Position numbers and translations under genes: made by a program
Shown here: positions 11,337 through 21,800 of the stretch, piece after piece
Position numbering within the stretch: position 1 is the first letter of the stretch
Layout of the letters: the number at the start of each line of letters is the position of its first letter
Source of the DNA: Paratinospora sagittata
Lineage: Eukaryota > Streptophyta > Magnoliopsida > Ranunculales > Menispermaceae
DNA: 64,000 nucleotides
Assembly (NCBI GenBank): GCA_035771175.1
Contig: CM069590.1
Span: 28,968,821-29,032,820 of the forward strand
Direction: 5' to 3'
Notes under the pieces: model-generated
Database searches by the model: none
What the model saw: only the letters and a program-made list of their open reading frames with translations
What the model was told of the DNA's origin: nothing

Positions 11337-12109
11337 TTACTGGCAATGTAAATTTTTCTATTATATATGAATAAAATGTTTTGTTTAAGACTATCTTTGG
11401 TGGGCCGACTTACAACCATTCTTTCTTTTGTATCACTAACTTTGCAGTGGTATGGGACACAACAAAATTGGATGATACTAAATAAAATGTGGAAGTAAGA
11501 AAACCCATGACCTTGTGTGAAAAGAAACATTTGGAGACAGTTGCATTACTAATAATATCATTAAGTTTACACGGTATGGGACGAGTAAATTTGGCCGATA
11601 CTATTAGTAAACTTCTATTCAGCCAGTGTTTTTAGAGACCGTGTTCATACAACTTAACTTGGTTTCCACCCTTATTACTGAATTCATGTGGTATGGGACA
11701 TATGAACTTGGATAATAATCGAACAGACTAAGAGTAAGCGTTTGAATGCATAAGCTTGCGATAGAACGTTAGATTAGGATATTTACCGAGGCACATCTTA
11801 GAATTCTTATGACTCGTATGGATTTTCAATGAAATATATGTATGTTCACGAACACCAAAACAAAATCATTTTAAATCCTTGCAAAGTTTTCTACTTATTA
11901 TATAAACATTCTAACCTTGTTTGTTTTTACACCATGGCCACACATACGAGATATATAAGATTCTTTGATTCCTCCACAACAACTTTACACTCTACTTAGA
12001 AAAATAGGTGATTTTAATATTACAGTCCTCTCGAAATTGTTGCTGAGCATACTATAACATTATACTTGCCTACAGTTTCTTAATCTTGGTTTTCTTTTCT
12101 CCTTGCCAG
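11337..12109 (+). other. Non-coding AT-rich spacer, possible second intron
   Basis: No open frame of note lies between ORF1 and gag. The spacer contains three diverged repeats (see separate entry) and ends in 'ttttcttttctccttgccag' (AG at 12108-12109), a strong acceptor look-alike 7 bp before the gag ATG at 12117. Possible donors are weak here ('caat|gtaaat' at 11347, 'atag|gtgatt' at 12008). Joining the stronger donor at 9041 to this acceptor would skip ORF1 and place gag near the leader. Inference only. Confidence 0.4.
11430..11724 (+). repeat. Three diverged repeats with GGTATGGGAC core
   Basis: The core 'ggtatgggac' occurs at 11449, 11573 and 11690 (spacing 124 and 117 bp). Each is preceded by an 'atcactaac/atcattaag/attactgaa'-like run and followed about 5 bp later by 'aaaattgg/aaatttgg/gaacttgg' and then 'gatact' or a decayed form. 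About 45-50 bp per copy is conserved, while the sequence between copies is not clearly related. Conservation of a short core over diverged spacers suggests an RNA or protein-binding element, but decay of an old tandem repeat would look similar. Confidence 0.65.
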
Positions 12110-12116
12110 TGAGAAA

Positions 12117-12740
12117 ATGCAAACCAGGAAGAGAGGAAGACCACGTACTGTTCGTCCCACAGTTGAGGCACCTCCTGAGACTCAGGAACCGCCGCCTCCG
12201 ACAACAGCACAGGCCACACCCGACACTGCCACTACATCTGGGCAGGCAATACCACCACCACCCGCACCCTTTGCCATGCCTTCAAGCATTGAAACCTTCT
12301 TCGCTGGATTTGTTGAGGCAATGAAAGTCACTGTTCAAACTGCTGTTCGTGAGACTGCAGCCAGTCAGGTTGCCACGGTACAAGCACCTATAAAATTTGG
12401 GTCGGAAGCTCAAACCGATCAGATTACTAAATACAAGCGACTACAACCTCTTACTTTCGATGGCACCATTGATCCTGATGAGGTGCAAAAGTGGCTAGAT
12501 GAGTCAAAGAAGGCTCTTGATGCAATGGGAGTCGATGAGACTCGCAAAATTCCACTAGCAACTTACCAACTTGTTGGTGGAGCAAACAAATGGTGGCTCA
12601 CAGTGAAAGAAGACCCACGGGTCAATATAGCAGATATGACTTGGCAACAGTTTGAATCAATGTTTATTGATGAGTATTTTCCCAGCGCGGTGACAAGATG
12701 TACTCAGCGGCCAAGACCTTCCTCATTGGTCAGTCTCTGA
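12117..12740 (+). pseudogene. gag: Gag N-terminal remnant
   Basis: The ATG at 12117 opens a 207-codon frame, of which only about the first 190 codons look like gag. Visible order: basic start (KRGRPR), Pro/Thr-rich linker (residues 14-52), a helical segment (55-90), then the retrotransposon gag core with 'LTFDGTIDPDEVQKWLDE' (112-129), 'PLATYQLVGGANKWW' (146-160) and 'WQQFESMFIDEYFP' (176-189). The last 17 codons read out of frame past a deletion junction at about 12687. The rest of the core, the CCHC zinc knuckle and all of protease, RT and RNase H are missing. The spacing of Trp residues and 'YFP' fits Tekay/Del-type gag. Gag would form the particle coat; this product would lack RNA binding. 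Its ATG follows a splice-acceptor-like CAG by 7 bp. Confidence 0.85.
12687..12703 (+). other. Deletion junction with 17-bp templated filler
   Basis: 'gcggtgacaagatgtac' at 12687-12703 is repeated exactly at 12848-12864, where it encodes the integrase 'GGDKMY' region. Upstream is gag coding sequence; downstream (from about 12704) is the RNase H-integrase linker in the pol frame. The 17-bp piece thus seems to be copied from a nearby pol sequence into the breakpoint. Several kb of a full element (gag C-terminus to RNase H) are missing at this point. Confidence 0.6.
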
Positions 12741-14076
12741 CGACGGCGCCGTTTTCTATAAAAAACGTCTTTGTCTTCCGAACGATCCCGAGGTTCGGAA
12801 CGACGTGCTTACTGAGATGCACTGTTCGAGATACGCTATGCATCCTGGCGGTGACAAGATGTACCAGGATGTCAAGCGACAATTCTGGTTTTCTGGAATG
12901 AAGACGGCCATTGCAGACTTCGTTGCTCGATGTCTTGTTTGCCAGCAAGTTAAGGCAGAACGAAGACTTCCCTCTGGCCTTCTCCAACCGTTACCTATTG
13001 GAGAATGGAAATGGGAGAACATCGCCATGGATTTTGTTACAGCCTTACCTCGAAATAATAAAGGGCAAGATGCTATCTGGGTTATCATTGACAGACTTAC
13101 CAAGTCTGCACACTTCTTGCCAATAAAGTTCACGGATAATCCCGCCAAACTTGCCGAACTCTATGAAAGAGAGATCGTCCGCCTTCATGGCATACCACTC
13201 ACGATCGTTTCTGATCGAGACCCTCGATTCACATCCAACTTTTGGCAAAGTTTCCAAAATAGAATGGGTTCTAAGATCACTATGAGCACAGCCTTCCACC
13301 CTCAGACTGATGGGCAGTCAGAACGGCTTATCCAAATCTTAGAAGACATGCTACGATGCTGCATTTTGGACTTTCATGACGGATGGGCAAAGTATTTGCA
13401 TCTAGCTGAGTTTGCATACAACAACAGCTACCAAACTAGTATCGGCATGGCACCATACGAGGCTCTCTATGGTCGGCCTTGCAGATCTCCGGTATGCTGG
13501 TTAGATATGGCAGACCGACCGCAGTTGGGCCCTGAACTAGTTCAAGAGACTTCTGAGAAGATCACACTAGTAAAGGAACGACTTCGTGTTGCACAAAGTC
13601 GACAGAAGAGCTATGCTGACAAACGACGACAGCCTCTAGAATTTGATAAAGGGGACTTTGTTTTTCTGAAAGTCCAGCCCACACGAGGTGTCAAACGCTT
13701 TGGGATCAAAGGCAAGCTCTCCCCGCGGTATATCGGTCCATTTCCGATCATGGAACGTATTGGCAAACTTGCTTATCGTCTGTCCCTTCCATCATCCATG
13801 CCTAAGGTTCATGACGTTTTTCACGTATCTATGCTTCGCAAGTATCGTCCTGATCCTTCGCATATCATCCCTTTAGTCGAGGTTCGGGTTGAGGAAGGAA
13901 ATACGTACCAGGAGAAAGCAATCCAGATTTTAGATACAAAAACTCAAGAACTACGGCGCCGTAGCATACCACTTGTGAAAGTGCTCTGGGATCACCACGG
14001 CGTAGAGGAAGCAACATGGGAACTAGAATCAACAATTAAACAAAAATACCCTGAATTATTTTCTAGCACCAACTGA
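12694..14076 (+). pseudogene. Pol remnant: integrase with chromodomain
   Basis: The pol frame is open from just after a TGA at 12691 to the TGA ending at 14076; the first in-frame ATG is at 12805 (423 codons), but real integrase sequence already begins upstream (codons of 'DDGAVFYKKRLCLPND' from 12739). Counting from that ATG: the zinc-binding HHCC is H6, H13, C43, C46. The DD35E catalytic triad is D76, D137, E173 (35 residues between the last two). The C-terminal region has the GPF motif ('YIGPFPIMERIGKLAYRL') and 'HDVFHVSMLRKY'. The last ~60 residues are a chromodomain ('IPLVKVLWDHHGVEEATWE'). Integrase inserts the cDNA, and the chromodomain is thought to steer to modified histone H3 in heterochromatin. 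Integrase looks intact residue by residue but has lost its polyprotein start, protease and RT, so normal production is unlikely. Confidence 0.92.
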
Positions 14077-14300
14077 TGAAGTGATACGTTGTATTATTTT
14101 CACTTATCAATATCAGGATGAAACATTGTTTACACCTATCTTGATACATTGTTTCACTTCAATAACTACCAGATGTCTGAAAATAATATCAATGGATAGA
14201 GTATTGCACACATGCAGTGGCCTCATTCACAGCCTGCGGCTACTTCTCAAACCGCCAACCCCATCACTACTTGACTTGATTTCGAGGGCGAAATCCCTTT
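14077..14300 (+). other. Non-coding segment between pol and PPT
   Basis: 224 bp after the integrase stop, without a supported gene. A 73-codon open frame (14081-14302) shows no recognisable features. Such short untranslated stretches before the PPT are normal for plant gypsy elements. Confidence 0.6.
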
Positions 14301-14313
14301 AAGGGGGGTAGAG
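14301..14313 (+). promoter_or_regulatory. Polypurine tract
   Basis: 'aaggggggtagag' ends directly at the first base of the 3' LTR. Apart from one t it is all purine. It is the expected primer for plus-strand DNA synthesis, and its intact state fits recent transposition. Confidence 0.88.
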
Positions 14314-14331
14314 TGTAATACCCTGTATTTC

Positions 14332-14371
<40 letters not shown>

Positions 14372-14405
14372 ACTATTTGAAATTTTTACTATTTGGGCAA
14401 CGCCC

Positions 14406-14767
14406 GAACGTTCAGGCGCCTGCCAGAACGTTCAGGCGGCATGCCAGAACGTTCAGGTGCCTGCCAGAACGTTCAGGCGCCATGCCAGAACGTTCAGGCG
14501 CCTGCCAGAACGTTCAGGCGCCTGCCAGAACGTTCAGGCGCCATGCCAGAACGTTCAGGCGGCATGCCAGAACGTTCAGGCGCCTGCCAGAACGTTCAGG
14601 CGGCATGCCAGAACGTTCAGGCGCCTGCCAGAACGTTCAGGCGGCATGCCAGAACGTTCAGGCGCCTGCCAGAACGTTCAGGCGCCATGCCAGAACGTTC
14701 AGGCGCCTGCCAGAACGTTCAGACGCCTGCCAGAACGTTCAGGCGCCTGCCAGAACGTTCAGGCGCA
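14406..14767 (+). repeat. U3 tandem array of GAACGTTC units, 18 copies
   Basis: Same array in the 3' LTR, with three more units (62 bp) than the 5' copy, in a region of alternating 'ggcggcatgcc' and 'ggcgcctgcc' endings around 14560-14650. Since LTRs are identical when made, the difference shows repeat gain or loss after, or during, the last transposition. Confidence 0.93.
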
Positions 14768-14776
14768 CAAAATCTC

Positions 14777-14783
14777 TATATAA
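14777..14783 (+). promoter_or_regulatory. TATA box copy in the 3' LTR
   Basis: Identical copy of the LTR TATA motif. It could drive transcription outward into the satellite array from 15880 onward. Confidence 0.7.
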
Positions 14784-15874
14784 GAAACCTCCTCATTTCT
14801 CATTTCTCACACCAAATCACCTTCTCTTGTGATTTTTCTTCTCCTTTCTACGCATTCTAAGTTTTTAGTCTTTGAGACTCCCGGTGCGGTGCAACAAATT
14901 TCTGTCCGGAGGAGAGCGCCAGATCTGAAAGCGGTGCAACGAAGTTCCGTCCGGAGAAAAACACCAGATCTGAAGGTGGGAACGAAACATAGGTTTGCGT
15001 GTTTCATAACTTTTATTAAAGTTTACATTCAATTATTATTATGTCTACTATTCATTTACACTGCATTATATCAATAATGTTTATGACCTGAATGTCCTAA
15101 CCTTGCACGTCGTGATACCGACCCTAATAAGGATCACTAGACGATGCCAAAGTCAGTCTAAATGTCAAGAAAAGACCAGACCAGTAGACTAGACTAGTTC
15201 ATGCATTGGCATCATACATATCACCACCTAGGGACGTATATGGTTTATGACTCATAGAATAGTTAGAAGCATTGCTCACTATTCATATTATTTCTCTGGA
15301 GAGGGACGTACATGTGAACCTGGCTACGCCGGGGAGGGACATCAGTACGTGAATCCAGAGCATCGTTCCTGAGGAGGGACGTACAGTGAGAACCTGGCTT
15401 CGCCCGGGGAAGGACACCAGTACGTGAACTCAGGCGATGTACGCTCATCAAACCATTAGTACGTGACGGTGTCATGCATACATACATATTGATTGATTAT
15501 GATGCTTACATGTGTATTTAAGATATTTGATATTGAAGTATGCTTTATTAATTGTTATACTCATGCACTATTTACCCACTGAGCGCGTTAAGCTCACTCC
15601 AATATTATCAAATCTTTCACAGGAAATTAGGGTGGACTGGGTGCAGGTTATGGGGCCCACATTTTGTACCCTTTGTATGAATCATTGGGGATTTTGGGAG
15701 TATGTTCCCTTGACCATTTTATGTACAAAAGTATTCTGAATTATATGAAATCAGATTTGTACTGTGTACTGTATTTCCGCTGCGTACTCTGTTATTACCA
15801 TTATGATTATTCCAAATGCACGCCCCGTCCGAGAGTGTACCGCCGGTTTAGGCGCGTCCGGGCGGGGTGTGACA

Positions 15875-15879
15875 AATCA
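15875..15879. repeat. Target site duplication, right copy (AATCA)
   Basis: The five bases directly after the terminal CA of the 3' LTR. The satellite then continues as 'tctaggtgg', in register with the monomer broken at 7390. The base at 15887 (g in place of t of the usual 'ctaggtgtt') is a private substitution close to the junction. Confidence 0.95.
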
Positions 15880-18800
15880 TCTAGGTGGTACTAGAGAATA
15901 TTTCAATTAAGATAACCTGGCAAAACTGTGAAGGAATAGAAAAATCGAGCAAGCAGAAGTGCCCACATTTTTCTCGTTAGAAATATAAGATTTTAGTCTA
16001 AGACGTGCCAATTGCTGGATAGCCTTATTTTTGAAAAATTAATATTTTGACACTAAAGAACCATTTCATTGACTCAAAACACTTTGATATAAGAATAAAC
16101 ACTTTTAAATAATTCAAAACTCATTAAAATTATGATTAATACCTTTCGGAAAACATTTTTGTAAAAATGAAATACTATATCGAAAGTGATTTTGAAGACT
16201 TTGCAATTTTCAGAGTTTTAGTGCTAAGATTGATCGAGGGGTTACTTTACACACCAGAGATCAAACTAATGCATTAGACATGAGATATGTCATCGTTCTT
16301 CGAGCTTGATCATTGTAGAATTCGAAAGCTATTGTTTGATGTGTTCTTGATGCAAAACAGGTGATGTGTTCCTCTTTGATGTGTTATCTTACCGAGACCA
16401 CTTCATATACTTAGAGTTTTAAACAATGGATAGCCTCTGCAAATCTTAGCACACAAGGGATAAAATGAAGAACTAGCTGAACATCAAGACAGATTGCAAT
16501 TTTGATTTAATTCGAAGCCTTTTTTTGCAAAGGCAAGAATCATTACTTTCTTCTCTTGAAAAACTCTTCGAAAAGCTCAATCTAACTTGCAAATATCGTG
16601 CGTGTTGAATTTTTGAAAATCAGAGAATGAGTGTTTTATAAAATTTGAAGTTGAAGGTTAAAGAGCAAGAGTACTAAAAAATGATTTGAATTCAAAACAT
16701 TGTTCAATCTAAAGTTTTTTGGAGGTGCGAGACAATGGGAATCATGTAGGTGTTACTAGAGAATATTTCAATTAAGATAACCTGGCAAAACTGTGAAGGA
16801 ATAGAAAAATCGAGCAAGCAGAAGTGCCCACATTTTTCTCGTTAGAAATATAAGATTTTAGTCTAAGACGTGCAAATTGCTGGATAGCCTTATTTTTGAA
16901 AAATTAATATTTTGACACTAAAGAACCATTTCATTGACTCAAAACACTTTGATATAAGATTAAACACTTTTAAATAATTCAAAACTCATTAAAATTATGA
17001 TTAAAACCTTTCAGAAAACATTTTTTTCAAAATGAAATACTATATCGAAAGTGATTTTGAAGACTTTGCAATTTTCAGAGTTTTAGTGCTGAGAGTGATC
17101 GAGCGGTTACCCTACACACCAAAGATCAAACTAATGCATTAGACATGAGATATGTCTTCGTTCTTCGAGCTCGATCTTTGTAGAATTCGAAAGCTATTGT
17201 TCGATGTGTTCTTGATGCAAAACAGGTGATGTGTTCCTTTTTGATGTGTTATCTTATCGAGACCACTTCATATACTTAGAGTTTAAAAAATGGATAGCCT
17301 CTGCAAATCTTAGCACACAAGGGATAAAATGAAGAACTAGCTGAACATCAAGACAGATTGCAATTTTGATTCAATTCGAAGCCTTTTTTTGCAAAGGCAA
17401 GAATCATTACTTTCTTCTCTTGAAAAACTCTTCGAAAAGCTCAATCTAACTTGCAAATATCGTGCGTGTTGTATTTTTGAAAATCAGAGAATGAGTGTTT
17501 TATTAAATTTGAAGTTGAAGGTTAAAGAGCAAGAGTACTACAAAATGATTTGAATTCAAAACATTGTTCAATCTAAAGTTTTTTGGGGGTGCGAGACAAT
17601 GGGAATCATCTAGGTGTTACTAGAGAATATTTCAATTAAGATAACCTGGCAAAACTGTGAAGGAATAGAAAAATCGAGCAAGCAGAAGTGCCTACATTTT
17701 TCTCGTTAGAAATATAAGATTTTAGTCTAAGACGTGCAAATTGCTAGATAGCCTTATTTTTGAAAAATTAATATTTTGACACTAAAGAACCATTTCATTG
17801 ACTCAAAACACTTTGATATAAGATTAAACACTTTTAAATAATTCAAAACTCATTAAAATTATGATTAAAACCTTTCAGAAAACATTTTTTTCAAAATGAA
17901 ATACTATATCGAAAGTGATTTTGAAGACTTTGCAATTTTCAGAGTTTTAGTGCTGAGAGTGATCGAGCGGTTACCCTACACACCAAAGATCAAACTAATG
18001 CATTAGACATGAGATATGTCTTCGTTCTTCGAGCTTGATCTTTGTAGAATTCGAAAGCTATTGTTCGATGTGTTCTTGATGCAAAACAGGTGATGTGTTC
18101 CTTTTTGATGTGTTATCTTATCGAGACCACTTCATATACTTAGAGTTTAAACAATGGATAGCCTGTGCAAATCTTAGCACACAAGGGATAAAATGAAGAA
18201 CTAGCTGAACATCAAGACAGATTGCAATTTTGATTCAATTCGAAGCCTTTTTTTTTTGCAAAGGCAAGAATCATTACTTTCTTCTCTTGAAAAACTCTTC
18301 GAAAAGCTCAATCTAACTTGCAAATATCGTGCGTGTTGTATTTTTGAAAATCAGAGAATGAGTGTTTTATTAAATTTGAAGTTGAAGGATAAAGAGCTAG
18401 AGTACTACAAAATGATTTGAATTCAAAAAATTGTTCAATCTAAAGTTTTTTGGGCGTGCGAAACAATGGGAATCATCTAGGTGTTACTAGAGAATATTTC
18501 AATTAAGATAACCTGGCAAAACTGTGAAGGAATAGAAAAATCGAGCAAGCAGAAGTGCCCACATTTTTCTCGTTAGAAATATAAGATTTTAGTCTAAGAC
18601 GTGCCAATTGCTGGATAGCCTTATTTTTGAAAAATTAATATTTTGACACTAAAGAACCATTTCATTGACTCAAAACACTTTGATATAAGATTAAACAATT
18701 TTAAATAATTCAAAACTCATTAAAATTATGATTAAAACCTTTCAGAAAACATTTGTTTCAAAATGAAATACTATATCGAAAGTGATTTTGAAGACTTTGC

Positions 18801-21800
18801 AATTTTCAGAGTTTTAGTGCTGAGAGTGATCGAGCGGTTACCCTACACACCAAAGATCAAACTAATGCATTAGACTTGAGATATGTCTTCGTTCTTCGAG
18901 CTTGATCTTTGTAGAATTCGAAAGCTATTGTTTGATGTGTTCTTGATGCAAAACAGGTGATGTGTTCCTTTTTGATGTGTTATCTTATCGAGACCACTTC
19001 ATTTACTTAGAGTTTAAACAATGAATAGCCTCTGCAAATCTTAGCACACAAGGGATAAAATGAAGAACTAGCTGAACATCAAGACAGATTGCAATTTTGA
19101 TTCAATTCGAAGCCTTTTTTTTGCAAAGGCAAGAATCATTACTTTCTTCTCTTGAAAAACTCTTCGAAAAGCTCAATCTAACTTGCAAATATCGTGCGTG
19201 TTGTATTTTTGAAAATCAGAGAATGAGTGTTTTATTAAATTTGAAGTTGAAGGTGAAAGAGCAAGAGTACTACAAAATGATTTGAATTGAAAACATTGTT
19301 CATTCTAAAGTTTTTTGGGCGTGCGAGACAATGGGAATCATCTAGGTGTTACTAGAGAATATTTCAATTAAGATAACCTGGCAAAACTGTGAAGGAATAG
19401 AAAAATCGAGCAAGTAGAAGTGCCCACATTTTTCTCGTTAGAAATATAAGATTTTAGTCTAAGACGTGCAAATTGCTGGATAGCCTTATTTTTGAAAAAT
19501 TAATATTTTGACACTAAAGAACCATTTCATTGACTCAAAACACTTTGATATAAGATTAAACACTTTTAAATAATTCAAAACTCATTAAAATTATGATTAA
19601 AACCTTTCAGAAAACATTTGTTTCAAAATGAAATACTATATCGAAAGTGATTTTGAAGACTTTGCAATTTTCAGAGTTTTAGTGCTGAGAGTGATCGAGC
19701 GGTTACCCTACACACCAAAGATCAAACTAATGCATTAGACATGAGATATGTCTTCGTTCTTCGAGCTTGATCTTTGTAGAATTCGAAAGCTATTGTTTGA
19801 TGTGTTCTTGATGCAAAACAGGTGATGTGTTCCTTTTTGATGTGTTATCTTATCGAGACCACTTCATATACTTAGAGTTTAAACAATGGATAGCCTCTGC
19901 AAATCTTAGCACACAAGGGATAAAATGAAGAACTAGCTGAACATCAAGACAGATTGCAATTTCGATTCAATTCGAAGCCTTTTTTTTTGCAAAGGCAAGA
20001 ATCATTACTTTCTTCTCTTGAAAAACTCTTCGAAAAGCTCAATCTAACTTGCAAATATCGTGCGTGTTGTATTTTTGAAAATCAGAGAATGAGTGTTTTA
20101 TTAAATTTGAAGTTGAAGGTTAAAGAGCAAGAGTACTACAAAATGATTTGAATTGAAAACATTGTTCAATCTAAAGTTTTTTGGGCGTGCGAGACAATGG
20201 GAATCATCTAGGTGTTACTAGAGAATATTTCAATTAAGATAACCTGGCAAAACTGTGAAGGAATAGAAAAATCGAGCAAGCAGAAGTGCCCACATTTTTC
20301 TCGTTAGAAATATAAGATTTTAGTCTAAGACGTGCCAATTGCTGGATAGCCTTATTTTTGAAAAATTAATATTTTGACACTAAAGAACCATTTCATTGAC
20401 TCAAAACACTTTGATATAAGAATAAACACTTTTAAATAATTCAAAACTCATTAAAATTATGATTAATACCTTTCGGAAAACATTTTTGTAAAAATGAAAT
20501 ACTATATCGAAAGTGATTTTGAAGACTTTGCAATTTTCAGAGTTTTAGTGCTAAGATTGATCGAGGGGTTACCTTACACACCAGAGATCAAACTAATGCA
20601 TTAGACAAGAGATATGTCTTCGTTCTTCGAGCTTGATCATTGTAGAATTCGAAAGCTATTGTTTGATGTGTTCTTGATGCAAAACAGGTGATGTGTTCCT
20701 CTTTGATGTGTTATCTTACCGAGACCACTTCATATACTTAGAGTTTTAAACAATGGATAGCCTCTGCAAATCTTAGCACACAAGGGATAAAATGAAGAAC
20801 TAGCTGAACATCAAGACAGATTGCAATTTTGATTTAATTCGAAGCCTTTTTTTGCAAAGGCAAGAATCATTACTTTCTTCTCTTGAAAAACTCTTCGAAA
20901 AGCTCAATCTAACTTGCAAATATCGTGCGTGTTGAATTTTTGAAAATCATAGAATGAGTGTTTTATAAAATTTGAAGTTGAAGGTTAAAGAGCAAGAGTA
21001 CTAAAAAATGATTTGAATTCAAAACATTGTTCAATCTAAAGTTTTTTGGAGGTGCGAGACAATGGGAATCATCTAGGTGTTACTAGAGAATATTTCATTT
21101 AAGATAACCTGGCAAAACTGTGAAGGAATAGAAAAATCGAGCAAGCAGAAGTGCCCACATTTTTCTCGTTAGAAATATAAGATTTTAGTCTAAGACGTGC
21201 AAATTGCTGGATAGCCTTATTTTTGAAAAATTAATATTTTGACACTAAAGAACCATTTCATTGACTCAAAACACTTTGATATAAGATTAAACACTTTTAA
21301 ATAATTCAAAACTCATTAAAATTATGATTAAAACCTTTCGGAAAACATTTTTTTCAAAATGAAATACTATATCGAAAGTGATTTTGAAGACTTTGCAATT
21401 TTCAGAGTTTTAGTGCTGAGAGTGATCGAGCGGTTACCCTACACACCAAAGATCAAACTAATGCATTAGACATGAGATATGTCTTCGTTCTTCGAGCTCG
21501 ATCTTTGTAGAATTCGAAAGCTATTGTTCGATGTGTTCTTGATGCAAAACAGGTGATGTGTTCCTTTTTGATGTGTTATCTTATCGAGACCACTTCATAT
21601 ACTTAGAGTTTAAAAAATGGATAGCCTCTGCAAATCTTAGCACACAAGGGATAAAATGAAGAACTAGCTGAACATCAAGACAGATTGCAATTTTGATTCA
21701 ATTCGAAGCCTTTTTTTGCAAAGGCAAGAATCATTACTTTCTTCTCTTGAAAAACTCTTCGAAAAGCTCAATCTAACTTGCAAATATCGTGCGTGTTGTA

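Larger units (their letters stand above)
7391..15874 (+). mobile_element. Non-autonomous Ty3/gypsy chromovirus, Tekay/Del-like
   Basis: Complete structural LTR retrotransposon of 8484 bp. It has direct LTRs of 1489 and 1561 bp starting TGTAATACCC and ending GGGTGTGACA (ends imperfectly inverted), a perfect 5-bp target duplication AATCA, a PBS for initiator-Met tRNA and a G-rich PPT. Internal order is AT-rich leader, extra ORF1, spacer, gag N-terminus, integrase with C-terminal chromodomain. Gag C-terminus, CCHC knuckle, protease, reverse transcriptase and RNase H are absent. Integrase upstream-to-LTR position and chromodomain place it in chromoviruses; the chromodomain wording 'IPLVKVLW...EEATWE' fits the Tekay/Del group better than CRM, Reina or Galadriel, by recall only. 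LTRs are nearly identical, so insertion is recent and probably needed proteins from a related autonomous element. Confidence 0.93.
14314..15874 (+). repeat. 3' LTR (1561 bp)
   Basis: Starts directly after the PPT and ends at the target duplication. It has a 34-A tract (14336-14369) and 18 GAACGTTC units (14406-14767). From 14766 onward it lines up with the 5' LTR at a constant offset of 6995 with only two substitutions seen. This copy supplies the 3' end and polyadenylation region of the transcript; no polyadenylation signal is singled out here. Confidence 0.96.
6920..16272. other. Satellite monomer split by retrotransposon
   Basis: The monomer starting at 6920 runs normally for 471 bp to 7390 (...gggaatca) and continues after the element at 15880 (tctaggtgg...) to 16272. 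With the target duplication counted once, the two parts add to 864 bp, a normal monomer length. No satellite sequence was lost or gained beyond the 5-bp duplication. This shows integrase-mediated insertion rather than recombination or assembly chimerism. Confidence 0.95.

Noticed and set aside
12730..13299. Antisense open frames opposite integrase
   Set aside because: They overlap a sense frame that has all integrase motifs; typical shadow frames.
12117..14076. CRM-type centromeric retrotransposon
   Set aside because: The location in satellite suggested it, but the C-terminus is a canonical chromodomain ending before a separate PPT, not the CRM-type extension toward the 3' LTR. Tekay/Del fits better.
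7391..15874. Two solo LTRs or a recombined element
   Set aside because: PBS, PPT, internal coding remnants and a matching 5-bp duplication show one intact insertion.
15887..15887. Base change next to the insertion as an integration error
   Set aside because: A single g for t eight bases past the duplication is within ordinary monomer-to-monomer variation.
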